Part shown: positions 1-9,835 of the stretch, piece after piece | Layout: each line of letters begins with the position of its first letter | Numbering within the stretch: position 1 is the first letter of the stretch | DNA from: Calditrichota bacterium | GTDB taxonomy: Bacteria > Electryoneota > AABM5-125-24 > Hatepunaeales > Hatepunaeaceae | Assembly (NCBI GenBank): GCA_018644935.1 | Contig: JABGPL010000001.1 | Span: forward strand, 1 to 64,000 | Length of the DNA stretch: 64,000 nt | Direction of reading: 5' to 3' | Made by a program: the position numbers and the translations under genes | Notes under the pieces: model-generated | What the model saw: only the letters and a program-made list of their open reading frames with translations | Databases searched by the model: none | Told to the model about the DNA's origin: nothing

Positions 1-133
1 TGATATCGCTATAATGTACAAAAACTTTCATCCCGTTTTCGCCTAAAATAAATCCATATCCTTTTCGACTGAAAAAATTTATTACTTTTCCACGAATCCG
101 TCCATTTTGTACAGGTGGATCAAAGCTGGTCAT
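1..133 (-). CDS. Cold-shock domain protein (3' end runs off the window)
   Basis: Not in the ORF track. Reverse complement from ATG at 133 reads MTSFDPPVQNGRIRGKVINFFSRKGYGFILGENGMKVFVHYSDI..., with RNP1 (KGYGFI) and RNP2 (VFVHYS) motifs. Confidence 0.85.
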   Translation of the reverse strand, partial: MTSFDPPVQNGRIRGKVINFFSRKGYGFILGENGMKVFVHYSDI

Positions 134-349
134 ATTAATACCTTTTTTTGCTTCATTGAGAAAGGAGATTGGCGGTTTCCCTTATGTGGAAATCCAATTG
201 TGTAACTATCGCTCTGTTAAAAATTTAACGGTTAAATTGAATTGATGGTTCCATAAAGTGAGGATAATTCCCATCGATATGGAGGAATTACCAGTTTGTT
301 TGTTGGGAGATCGATTGGATTTACTATTCATTAGGCACTATTTAAAGCA

Positions 350-387
350 AAACCGCCGAAAATCAATTTGACTGAATTCGGCGGTTT
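350..387 (-). terminator. Intrinsic terminator-like hairpin downstream of the AmrS-like gene
   Basis: AAACCGCCGAA (350-360) pairs with TTCGGCGGTTT (377-387); 11-bp stem, T-rich on the minus strand after the stem. Confidence 0.65.
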
Positions 388-417
388 GAAAAAATAAAAG
401 TTCAGAACCAGCACAAC

Positions 418-1440
418 TTATTTCATATCAACGACAAAATTGAGTTCAGCACCGCATGCTTTGCAGATGTTAGCATCCATACCCTTGATGTCGATATCAT
501 ACCCTGTTCGCTCCACTAACAGGTTACCGCACTTGCAAACGCTGTTATCTCCAGTTCCGTTCCAAATATTGCTGATGTACACCCAATCTAATTTTGATTT
601 TGCCAACTCAAATGCATCAGAAATAAATTGCATATCGGTTGCAGGTTTATCAAACCGGTTTGCTGGAAAATATTTGGACAAATGCAATGGGATTGATGGA
701 TCAATATTCGCAATCCAATTTATCAGTTCTTCAGTTTTCCTTAGGTCGGTGGATACATCAGAGACGAGGAGATGAGTTAATTCAAGGTGTTTTCCGGCAT
801 CGTGTACAATCTTTATCGTTCTTTGTACATCCTCTAATTTACCACCGCAGAAATTTGTGTAGCAACAATCATCGACTGATTTCAGGTCAATATTGAATGC
901 ATCGGTAATTGGCAATAGTTTCTTAAGAGGTGCTTCGTTTATATAGCCGTTTGAGAGCAAAATATTTACAAGACCTCGCTCGTGCAAAATTTTTCCGACA
1001 TCCTGAACAAATTCAAACCATATTAGAGGTTCACCATAGGTATATGCAACACCAATACCATCAAGTGCTTCAACCATCCCAACAAGGTCGTCCGGAAGTA
1101 TCATTCTCGTAGGTAATTGCTTTGCTTGGGATATCTTCCAATTTAAACACCAAGCACAAGATAAGCTGCAACCATTGGGACCAACTGATAATATTTCACT
1201 GCCGGGAAAAAAGTTATACAGCGGTTTTTTCTCGATTGGATCAAGTTGTAATGAACTGATTTGTCCATAGTTAGTGGCAATTAATTCACCACTAATTACC
1301 TCTCGCCCACCACAGTTTCCAATCTCCTTCTCCTGAAGGGTGCAAAGGTGAGGGCAAATTTCACACTTTATCTTTGATCCGATTTTCTTCTGAAATTCTG
1401 ACCTTATCAGTGTCTGTGGTTCTGAAGATTCCTGGGACAT
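418..1440 (-). CDS. amrS: AmmeMemoRadiSam-system radical SAM enzyme (AmrS-like)
   Basis: CxxxCxxC motif (CSLSCAWC) in the AmrS context GPNGCSLSCAWCLNW; N-terminal CEICPHLC and C-terminal CKCG...CKACG cysteine pairs. Confidence 0.85.
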   Translation of the reverse strand: MSQESSEPQTLIRSEFQKKIGSKIKCEICPHLCTLQEKEIGNCGGREVISGELIATNYGQISSLQLDPIEKKPLYNFFPGSEILSVGPNGCSLSCAWCLNWKISQAKQLPTRMILPDDLVGMVEALDGIGVAYTYGEPLIWFEFVQDVGKILHERGLVNILLSNGYINEAPLKKLLPITDAFNIDLKSVDDCCYTNFCGGKLEDVQRTIKIVHDAGKHLELTHLLVSDVSTDLRKTEELINWIANIDPSIPLHLSKYFPANRFDKPATDMQFISDAFELAKSKLDWVYISNIWNGTGDNSVCKCGNLLVERTGYDIDIKGMDANICKACGAELNFVVDMK

Positions 1441-1574
1441 CTATGACCTGATTAAAAATTAAATTATCTCAAATAAAATACGCAAAAGTTTGGGAAAAAA
1501 TTTGCAATCTCACGCATTTTGGGATGATCGAATAAAAAAAAATCTAAAAAAAAGGAAAATGCTTGAATAGCATC

Positions 1575-3119
1575 CTATAAGGGGATGTTTCCATGTCGTT
1601 TTTTAGGGTTGCTGTCTACTTTGCTGTCCAACATCGCAAATGCATCAATCAGTCTTGATCGCGTATATTTTGGCTCGATAACATCATCGACATAGCCACG
1701 CTCGGCTGCAATGTATGGATTGGCAAATTTGTCTGAATACTCAGCCTCAAGTCTCTTTGCTGTCTCCTCTGGATTATCAGATTCAGCGATTTGCCTGGAG
1801 AATATTATTTCAACCGCTCCCTTCGGTCCCATTACCGCTATTTCAGCCGTTGGCCAGGCAAGGTTAATGTCGCCACGTATGTGCTTAGAATTCATAACAT
1901 CATAGGCCCCACCATAAGCTTTTCGAGTAATTACAGTGATCTTGGGAACTGTAGCCTCACAATAGGCATAAAGAAGCTTGGCTCCATTAAGAATAATACC
2001 TCTCCATTCCTGATCGGTGCCTGGAAGAAAACCTGGAACATCTTCGAATGTGAGTATTGGGATGCCGAATGCATCGCAAAACCTGATAAATCTCCCAGCT
2101 TTTCGTGAAGCATCAATATCGAGGACACCGGCAAGAACAGCAGGTTGGTTCGCGATTATTCCAATTGATCTGCCAGCGAGGCGCGCAAAGCCAACAATAA
2201 TATTCTGGGCGAAATCCTCATGGATCTCATAAAAATCCCCATCATCTACAACCCTCGTTATGACATCTTTAATATCATAGGGTTTATTGGGATTTTCTGG
2301 TACAATCGAGTTAAGTTCCTCATCACTCCTGTCGCTTGGGTCATCAGTTGGCTTGAAAGGTGGATCTTCGAGATTATTCGATGGAATGAAAGAGACGAGC
2401 TTTTTTATTCCCTCCATCATTTCCGCTTCGCTGTCAACAGCAAAATGGGCTACACCGCTTTTCGAGGCGTGAGTGTCAGCTCCTCCCAGCTCTTCTGAAG
2501 AAATTTCTTCATGCGTGACGGTCTTTACAACCTTTGGACCAGTCACAAACATGTAACTGCTGCCTCGAACCATATATGTAAAATCCGTTATTGCAGGAGA
2601 GTAAACCGCTCCACCAGCACATGGACCTAATATTGCCGATATTTGAGGAACAACCCCGGATGCAAGAGTATTTCTCAGGAAAATATCTGCGTACGCACCC
2701 AACGAGACCACCCCTTCCTGAACTCTGGCTCCTCCGGAGTCGTTTAGCCCAATAACAGGTGCTCCCATTTTCATCGCCATATCCATTATCTTGCATATCT
2801 TACGCCCGTGAGCTTCCGCTAACGAGCCACCCATAACAGTGAAGTCCTGTGAAAACACAAACACTTTGCGTCCATCAATGTGACCATATCCGGTCACAAC
2901 TCCATCCCCAAGAAATCTATTCTTTTCCAGTCCAAAATCAGTAGAATTGTGCCTCACTAACATATCTATTTCGGAAAAGCTACCCTTGTCCAGCAGAAGA
3001 TCTATCCTTTCCCTGGCTGTCAATTTTCCTTTGGCATGTTGGGCATCAATTCGTTTTTTTCCACCGCCTAAAAGAGCCTCTTCTTTAAGCTCTGCTAGTT
3101 TTGTTACTTTATCATTCAT
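1575..3119 (-). CDS. Acyl-CoA carboxylase carboxyltransferase subunit (propionyl-/methylmalonyl-CoA type)
   Basis: [72 protein letters not shown]. The 3248 start would overlap the upstream gene; MNDKVTK at 3119 is a better start. Confidence 0.9.
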   Translation of the reverse strand: MNDKVTKLAELKEEALLGGGKKRIDAQHAKGKLTARERIDLLLDKGSFSEIDMLVRHNSTDFGLEKNRFLGDGVVTGYGHIDGRKVFVFSQDFTVMGGSLAEAHGRKICKIMDMAMKMGAPVIGLNDSGGARVQEGVVSLGAYADIFLRNTLASGVVPQISAILGPCAGGAVYSPAITDFTYMVRGSSYMFVTGPKVVKTVTHEEISSEELGGADTHASKSGVAHFAVDSEAEMMEGIKKLVSFIPSNNLEDPPFKPTDDPSDRSDEELNSIVPENPNKPYDIKDVITRVVDDGDFYEIHEDFAQNIIVGFARLAGRSIGIIANQPAVLAGVLDIDASRKAGRFIRFCDAFGIPILTFEDVPGFLPGTDQEWRGIILNGAKLLYAYCEATVPKITVITRKAYGGAYDVMNSKHIRGDINLAWPTAEIAVMGPKGAVEIIFSRQIAESDNPEETAKRLEAEYSDKFANPYIAAERGYVDDVIEPKYTRSRLIDAFAMLDSKVDSNPKKRHGNIPL

Positions 3120-3141
3120 AATTTTCCCGTATAAAACCTGC

Positions 3142-4467
3142 TTATTGTTTTCGTATTTGCTGGACAGCATCCCAACCAGATCTTGCTGCCGATTCAATGG
3201 TTGCCGGTAAACCAGTACCGCACCAGTCTCCAGCAATAAAGAGTCCATCGGTTGGGGTAACTGCCTCGGGGCGTATCAGATCGCTTCCCGGCTTCAGGAT
3301 AACTGTAGCTCGTTTAGAGCGCACCAAACGGGCTTCCGTTATAATTTCCGGTTTAGCTTTTGGTAACCGTTCTGCTAAGTCTAATATCACTCTATCCAGA
3401 AACTCATCCCGAGATATCTCACTCATCCCAGGAGAAGCACTTGTAACCGTGTTTACTCGGGACCAACCTCCATGTTCCTGCTCCCCCCTGCCGAAAACCC
3501 ACTCTGCCAACCCTCCAGGCAAACATGCAAAGGGATGCTCTAAAACAGGACAACTGTAGTTTAAATGCACCGACGCAATTGGTGAATAGTCAAATGTAGA
3601 AAATGTCCTAAAAAACTTTTTATTGCGGACACTCCCGGGAAGAAGTCGTGAAGCATCTAAAGGAGAAACTGCCAGTAGAACGTTGTTACTTTCACATTCC
3701 CCATCCTTCAATTTCACTCCTTTTACCTTTCCCGATTCCGAAAGTTTGACAGATGTAACCGAACTCCTCTTGAAAATACCACATCCATTTGATTTCAAAT
3801 ATTTCTCTGCATAATCGCAAAAGAATTTCTGGAAGTTCTGTCTAGTAACACCAATTCTCGCTACTGATCCACCTGAAGTCAAACCCTCGCGCAATGCCCG
3901 TACTAATGGCCAGGCACCAACTGTTTCCGGTGCTCCATTCATCACCGCTACTGCAAGGTTATACCAGAACACATTCTTTCTGACATCAATTCCGTATTTC
4001 CTCAAGAAACCCTTTACAGTTGGCTCAGTATGCGGATCAAGGTTTCTCAGATCAGGAACCACTCGTAGAATATTTGCAGTGCGAAGACGATCCGGTAATG
4101 AAATTGAGTTAAAAGATAACAGATTTAAGAATGCACTAAGTTTAGACCGATCATCCCCTGTTTTCAGCCACTCGGTCCGGTTGTTGGGATATATCCATGG
4201 AATATTCCCACCATCTCCAAAATCAATCCCATCTTTAGATCCCCATGTGTCCAGCAAACTAAAAGTTCTTTTATATGCACCAATAAAGACATGAGGTCCG
4301 ATGTCGAGCCATTCATCGAAATTATTATCTCGAAATGCTCCGGACCTGCCACCTAACTCAGCCGAAAGTTCAAACAACTTCACACTAAGTCCCCTCTGAA
4401 GCGCGGCAGTTGCAGCAGCCAATCCTGCCCAGCCTCCACCTACTATGATTAAATCCGTATGCGGCAT
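3142..4467 (-). CDS. FAD-dependent amine oxidase/desaturase family, hydroxysqualene dehydroxylase (HpnE)-like
   Basis: N-terminal dinucleotide-binding motif [40 protein letters not shown]-terminal [27 protein letters not shown]. Confidence 0.7.
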   Translation of the reverse strand: MPHTDLIIVGGGWAGLAAATAALQRGLSVKLFELSAELGGRSGAFRDNNFDEWLDIGPHVFIGAYKRTFSLLDTWGSKDGIDFGDGGNIPWIYPNNRTEWLKTGDDRSKLSAFLNLLSFNSISLPDRLRTANILRVVPDLRNLDPHTEPTVKGFLRKYGIDVRKNVFWYNLAVAVMNGAPETVGAWPLVRALREGLTSGGSVARIGVTRQNFQKFFCDYAEKYLKSNGCGIFKRSSVTSVKLSESGKVKGVKLKDGECESNNVLLAVSPLDASRLLPGSVRNKKFFRTFSTFDYSPIASVHLNYSCPVLEHPFACLPGGLAEWVFGRGEQEHGGWSRVNTVTSASPGMSEISRDEFLDRVILDLAERLPKAKPEIITEARLVRSKRATVILKPGSDLIRPEAVTPTDGLFIAGDWCGTGLPATIESAARSGWDAVQQIRKQ

Positions 4468-4519
4468 TTATTAGTTACTCGAAAATTTCAAAATTCAAAT
4501 GAAAATCTGCTGATACCCT

Positions 4520-6682
4520 TTACAACATTCCTGTTCTGATTCTGATGAACCACTCAATTGTCAGCAAACCAACGATTATTGCAAGAATCCAACCTCTACC
4601 CCACAATTGCCAGCGTGTGATTTCTTCCCGTTCAGTCAAAGGCAGGTCCAAAGAATCAAATAATGAATCCACCTGACTTGATTGGAAGTACGCTCCACCT
4701 GAAAACTCGGCAACAGATTTTAATAACTGCTCGTTCAGTTTTGCATCAAGCAGCTCGATATTAAATGGCTCAACCGTTATCCTGCCAATGTCTTCACCAA
4801 GGTTTAGGCCATCCAGCGATGCAGAGGCTTTGATTTGATATTCACCTTCACCATAAGGCTGAAATACACCCCTGTACCGACCTGCTCCAATACCGGTAAG
4901 TAGAGTTTCTCCACCAACAGTGTCCGATTTAGAAATTACAGCGGAAACCAGCGCATCTTCAAGCGGAAAATAGTTTTCGTTAAACACTGAAACTGAAAAA
5001 GCGACTGATTCCTGATTGGAAAACAGCTCCTTGTCGAAGGTTAGCTCAACCCGTTTTCCCGCTTTTCTGACTGCAAGCCAGCGAACCAATCTGCTCAGTA
5101 ATGGTCCTATTACTCCCTCGTCCACGGTTGAGACAAGCCCCCATCTCCAGAGATCATTGCCCAAAATTGCTACTGATTTTACACCACCGGTCTCTGAAAC
5201 GACAATCGCTGGAAACCTATCCAGAAGCTCCAGAGTGTGAAACTCCGCAAGAACGTTGACATGCTTCCCAAAATCAAATCTGTCTGGATTATACTTGAGT
5301 GGAGGAAGACCCAACCATTCAGCTGAAAAGTTAATCTCCTCAGGATCGGCAATTATGGCGTGTCGTTGATTTGGAATTACCTGTCCTTCCACGCGAGGTT
5401 TTGGATACTTTCGCACCGTAACAGGGAGAATTGATTCAAACAATTTTAGTTTGTTATAGTCAATCGTTCCCCCATCAAAAAAACCGAGCGGTAGTTCAGA
5501 TTCTTTTACTGCCTCTGCAAATTCTTTAAGTTTATTCGAATTTGTGGATTTAATCGGAAAATGATGTAAAATGACGACATCCACTTTTCCAAGCATATCA
5601 GTGTCAGGCCAATCACCTTCATAAAATGATCCCGATCGCGAGGTTCTCTGTATCAATTCAATGTGATCATCATTCGATAATTTTCTCACAATATCACCTA
5701 ACCCATTATCGGGAGGTCCCGACATCAACAGCACCCGCATTTTACTAGCGAGAACGTTCATATAGAAACTTCGATGATTATTGTCTGTGGTCAACTCGTT
5801 CTCAATTGTTGATATTTCAACTTGAAAACGTCTCTTCCCCGGCTGATTTATGACAATATCAAAAAATTCCGTCCCCTCATAATAGTCGCTCGTGACTGTC
5901 AATTGTTTCCGGACAATCAATTTTCCATTTGAATTTTTTATCGCGATTGTCAGGGATTTCCCAGCAGCCCCGATGCATCTGAACCCAATCTCAACCGGAT
6001 TTGTACTGCCTTGATATACAACCGGATTAGCTGACACATTGAGCAGCATGATATCTCTATATTTCTCGGATGAACCAACACCGATTGTATAAATTGCTGT
6101 ACGAGCGGTTCTTGCAAGTCGGATTGGATCTGGTCCGCTGTTATGCACACCATCAGAAATCATTATCAAAGCAGCAGGAGGCGAAAGTGCGAGCTTATCG
6201 TATGCTTCCATCCATGCACGGCTGATATTTGTACCGATTCCGTTTGCTGAAACATCTTCAGGAATTTCAACATTATTGTACCTTTCGCTCAGGCTATCTG
6301 AAAATGTGAAGAGGTTTAATCTCTGCCTTTTGTTGAGATCCGAAAATGATTGAGAATTGAGAATATCCCGCACAATTTGCTGCCTGTCAACTTCCCCTTG
6401 AGTAATGGACATACTCGCAGATTGATCGATCAGAACTCCGATTGAGGCAGGTTCGAGGAGGTTTTCTTTAAGCTCTAATTCCGGATGTGAAATGATTAAG
6501 ATCCCACCAATGAGAGCCCCCCACCTCAACATGATTAGTGTCCACCTGATCGTAAGACCTGTCGGTGGCCAGGTCCTTTTATACGCCCAAATTGAAAAAA
6601 CTAATGCAGCCAGAATTGAAAATAATAAAATCCAGACCGGGATATTAGCAACAATGTGCATGGTGGATGTTTCTGCGTTCAT
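4520..6682 (-). CDS. Membrane-anchored von Willebrand factor A domain protein
   Basis: Two N-terminal TM segments, VWA MIDAS-type IGVLIDQSASMSI and MISDGVHNSG, C-terminal TM segment. Confidence 0.75.
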   Translation of the reverse strand: MNAETSTMHIVANIPVWILLFSILAALVFSIWAYKRTWPPTGLTIRWTLIMLRWGALIGGILIISHPELELKENLLEPASIGVLIDQSASMSITQGEVDRQQIVRDILNSQSFSDLNKRQRLNLFTFSDSLSERYNNVEIPEDVSANGIGTNISRAWMEAYDKLALSPPAALIMISDGVHNSGPDPIRLARTARTAIYTIGVGSSEKYRDIMLLNVSANPVVYQGSTNPVEIGFRCIGAAGKSLTIAIKNSNGKLIVRKQLTVTSDYYEGTEFFDIVINQPGKRRFQVEISTIENELTTDNNHRSFYMNVLASKMRVLLMSGPPDNGLGDIVRKLSNDDHIELIQRTSRSGSFYEGDWPDTDMLGKVDVVILHHFPIKSTNSNKLKEFAEAVKESELPLGFFDGGTIDYNKLKLFESILPVTVRKYPKPRVEGQVIPNQRHAIIADPEEINFSAEWLGLPPLKYNPDRFDFGKHVNVLAEFHTLELLDRFPAIVVSETGGVKSVAILGNDLWRWGLVSTVDEGVIGPLLSRLVRWLAVRKAGKRVELTFDKELFSNQESVAFSVSVFNENYFPLEDALVSAVISKSDTVGGETLLTGIGAGRYRGVFQPYGEGEYQIKASASLDGLNLGEDIGRITVEPFNIELLDAKLNEQLLKSVAEFSGGAYFQSSQVDSLFDSLDLPLTEREEITRWQLWGRGWILAIIVGLLTIEWFIRIRTGML

Positions 6683-6696
6683 TCGGTAAATCCCAA

Positions 6697-7755
6697 TCAG
6701 TTTACTGGAGCAACAGGTGAAGTAAATAACGATAAACCGGGATTTATCGGTAATTCGAGTGAATCGAATTTCTGTCTTTTGAAATGTTCATACCCAACAT
6801 TGGCAATCATAGCACCATTATCAGTGCAGTGATGAACTGGTGGAACAAGCATTGGAATTTGATGTTTTTTTGCAATCGAAGAAATCCTTTGACGAATGAA
6901 CCGGCTTGCTGAAACACCCCCTGACACAACCACTGCATGGTAAGTATTAGATTTCACAGCATATGCAATTCTGTCTGCCAACATGTCAGATACAGATTCC
7001 ATAAGTCCTTTACAAATAGCAGATCTTTCTTGATCAGGTATGATAAATCCCGCCTCATTTCTCTGATAGTTCTTTTGCAAATGGTAAAGCACCGCCGTTT
7101 TTAGACCACTGAAACTGAATCCGTACGGATCGTCTTTTAGTTTTACTCGAGGGAACACTACGGGTTCCCCTTCAAAGCTGCATGCAGCAGAATCCATTGC
7201 TGCGCCTGCAGGAAAGCCAAATCCTAACATCCGTCCGACCTTGTCAAATAATTCACCGGCTGCATCATCACGCGTTCCTCCAAGGCGAACATAGTCTCCA
7301 AACCCATTGACCTTGACCAACAGGGTATGACCTCCCGAAACAATCAGTGACAGAAAGGGCAATGGCGAGTCAGTCTCTGTTAATTTGAACGACCACAAAT
7401 GACCCTCAAGATGGTTAACACCTATTAATGGTATAGATAACGAACTTGCCATCCCTTTTGCAAATGCGACACCAACCAACAGTGCACCTGCGAGACCCGG
7501 ACCATATGTCACAGCCACACCATCGATATCTGTTGATTTAATACCTGTCTCGCGCAATACGGACTCTACTGCTGGCGCAAGGAGCCTTTCATGGGCTCTC
7601 GACGCGAGTTCAGGTACAATACCACCATATTGTCCATGCATCATTTGAGTCGTGGTTGAATCGGCAGCCAATTTTCCATCAATAATTATTGCAGCAGCCG
7701 TTTCATCACAAGAAGTCTCAATTCCGAGTATGATGGTTTTTTCTGGTTGTTTGAT
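6697..7755 (-). CDS. tsaD: tRNA N6-adenosine threonylcarbamoyltransferase TsaD; start codon uncertain
   Basis: Conserved ILGIETSCDETAAAI lies upstream of the TTG called at 7671; HLEGH and SLIVSGGHT motifs. The in-frame upstream stop is at 7780-7782 and there is no ATG/GTG/TTG between; an ATC at 7753-7755 follows an AAGGA. Confidence 0.9.
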   Translation of the reverse strand: MKQPEKTIILGIETSCDETAAAIIIDGKLAADSTTTQMMHGQYGGIVPELASRAHERLLAPAVESVLRETGIKSTDIDGVAVTYGPGLAGALLVGVAFAKGMASSLSIPLIGVNHLEGHLWSFKLTETDSPLPFLSLIVSGGHTLLVKVNGFGDYVRLGGTRDDAAGELFDKVGRMLGFGFPAGAAMDSAACSFEGEPVVFPRVKLKDDPYGFSFSGLKTAVLYHLQKNYQRNEAGFIIPDQERSAICKGLMESVSDMLADRIAYAVKSNTYHAVVVSGGVSASRFIRQRISSIAKKHQIPMLVPPVHHCTDNGAMIANVGYEHFKRQKFDSLELPINPGLSLFTSPVAPVN

Positions 7756-7806
7756 GTCTGTTTTTCCTTTTTCCGGTTCCTAGATGAAAATCTAAGAGGT
7801 AACTCG

Positions 7807-8790
7807 TTATTGCCTTCGGACGATTAGTCTCACATTCTCAGGCAAAAGAGATCCAACTTCAACTTCCGGTTCAATAAAGAGCCTGATAGGTACTTGATTT
7901 GAACGACGTGGATTGTAATCGCGATAGTCAATCCACGCATCGAGATCATCTTTTTCAAGCTTTGAAATTATGCTGATCGCGCCACTAATGTTTACATCAA
8001 CAGATGCCGGTTCAACGAGTACGATTCTGTCCCGGGGTTTATTTCGAACCTCGATTGCAACGCCAATAATTTCCTTTTCACCTATTCTTTCAATCCTCAA
8101 CAGGGCTTTGACTTTAGAAGGTTCAATTGTTGCCCCATAAGCACTTGGTAATACTAACTCAAGTTCAATTTCAGTATTGCGTTTGCCCTCTGAAATCTCT
8201 GCTTTTATCGTTTGGATTTTCTTTATTGATTCAATCTTTCTGCGCGGACCTCTCAATAGCACACTGTCCGGCTCAACTAATATTTCACCAACTTGTGTGT
8301 ATCCTGATAATGCCTCAACAGTGATATTCGGCTGAACTGGAAGTTTGAGTTCGAGTTTATCGTCGAGAAGAAACAACACAGAATCCGGGGCAACAACATC
8401 CAGAACAACAGCATTTACACCACCGGGAAGGACAACCATGTCAGGAGTAAATGGAAAAACATACTCGGAGTTTATTGTCGAGAGATCAACACGCAGTACC
8501 GGTTTATTCAAGTATTGCATCCTTAACAACTCTTTTCCGGATGTTTGGAATTTGACAAGTGCCCATTCCGGAACATCCTTTATCAACATCTTCCCAGCTT
8601 TTACCTCAGATATTATAATAGGGATCTCAAATGAGTATTCGTAGATCCTCTCAGTGACAACTAATAGCCAGAGTATTATTGCTAACAGAAAGAGGCTGAG
8701 CTTAATACGATAATGGGTACGAAGCCAGTCAATTGGAAGTCGTATGTTAAATCGGGAGAGAATTTTCATTGCATTTCCTGATCTATCCAA
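7807..8790 (-). CDS. YbbR-like domain protein
   Basis: N-terminal TM (KLSLFLLAIILWLLVV) followed by YbbR-type repeats such as PVQPNITVEALSGYTQVGEILVEPDSVLLRGP. Confidence 0.75.
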   Translation of the reverse strand: MDRSGNAMKILSRFNIRLPIDWLRTHYRIKLSLFLLAIILWLLVVTERIYEYSFEIPIIISEVKAGKMLIKDVPEWALVKFQTSGKELLRMQYLNKPVLRVDLSTINSEYVFPFTPDMVVLPGGVNAVVLDVVAPDSVLFLLDDKLELKLPVQPNITVEALSGYTQVGEILVEPDSVLLRGPRRKIESIKKIQTIKAEISEGKRNTEIELELVLPSAYGATIEPSKVKALLRIERIGEKEIIGVAIEVRNKPRDRIVLVEPASVDVNISGAISIISKLEKDDLDAWIDYRDYNPRRSNQVPIRLFIEPEVEVGSLLPENVRLIVRRQ

Positions 8791-9751
8791 ACAAAATACA
8801 TGCTACTTTATGCCCGGATGCCTGGGATATAAGTTTAAAATCCCAGCTTGAACATTCCGGTTTTGCACGTGAACACCGCGGGTGAAAATGACAGCCAGAT
8901 GGCGGATTAGCCGGGCTTGGCACATCACCTGTCAGCAACTCTCTCTCGACCTTTTTATCCGGATCCGGCAGAGGTACAGCCTCGAGAAGCGCTTGCGTGT
9001 ATGGATGTTGGGGTGAATTAACAATATTGTCTGCACTTCCAATCTCAACGACACGTCCCAGATACATCACAGCGATCTCATCCGAAATATGCTCAACAAC
9101 TGACAGGTCGTGAGCAATAAAAAGGAAAGTCAAATTCATGCGACTCTGTAAATCCATAAGTAGATTTAATATCTGAGCCTGTATTGAAACATCCAGAGCC
9201 GAAACCGGTTCATCCAGAACAATGAAATCAGGATCAACTGAAAGAGCACGGGCTATGCCGATTCGCTGACGTTGTCCTCCAGAGAACTCGTGTGGATATC
9301 TACCGGTATAATCCACAGATAATCCAACATTCTCAAGGATTTCCGCCACCTTTTCCTTAATTTGATTTCGAGGTACAATTTTATGAAACCTGAGAATTTC
9401 AGATAACATTCCACCGACTGTTATTCTTGGATTCAATGAACTATATGGATCCTGAAAAACTATCTGAACCTGTTTCCTGACTTCACGCATGTCAGTTCGA
9501 TTCAATTTCAGTAGATCCCTTCCGTTGAAGTTAACTTCACCGGCTGAAGGTTCGAGTAACCGTATGATGGAACGACCAGTAGTTGTTTTTCCGCATCCCG
9601 ACTCCCCAACCAACCCTAAGGTTTTGCCTCGTCTGACCGAGAGAGCTACTCCATCAACGGCTTTTACATGACCTCTGGTCTGTCCGAAAAAGCCCTTTTT
9701 AATCGGAAAATATTTTTTTAACCCTTTAACATCCAGCAATACTTCGTTCAT
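8783..9751 (-). CDS. Oligopeptide/dipeptide ABC transporter ATP-binding protein (OppF/DppF-like)
   Basis: Walker A GESGCGKTT, signature FSGGQRQRIGIARAL, Walker B FIVLDEP, C-terminal oligo_HPY CHFHPRCSRAKPEC. Confidence 0.92.
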   Translation of the reverse strand: MNEVLLDVKGLKKYFPIKKGFFGQTRGHVKAVDGVALSVRRGKTLGLVGESGCGKTTTGRSIIRLLEPSAGEVNFNGRDLLKLNRTDMREVRKQVQIVFQDPYSSLNPRITVGGMLSEILRFHKIVPRNQIKEKVAEILENVGLSVDYTGRYPHEFSGGQRQRIGIARALSVDPDFIVLDEPVSALDVSIQAQILNLLMDLQSRMNLTFLFIAHDLSVVEHISDEIAVMYLGRVVEIGSADNIVNSPQHPYTQALLEAVPLPDPDKKVERELLTGDVPSPANPPSGCHFHPRCSRAKPECSSWDFKLISQASGHKVACILFG

Positions 9752-9835
9752 TACAGTTTTCCAAAATTGTGTAAGCAGACATATTACATCTCTGCCCGGT
9801 TGAGTAAACTATCTGATCAAGAAATCTCACAAAAT

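Noticed and set aside
3120-3248. Extended N-terminus of the carboxyltransferase ORF
   Set aside because: It overlaps the 3' end of the upstream oxidoreductase gene and lacks family similarity; the start at 3119 is preferred.
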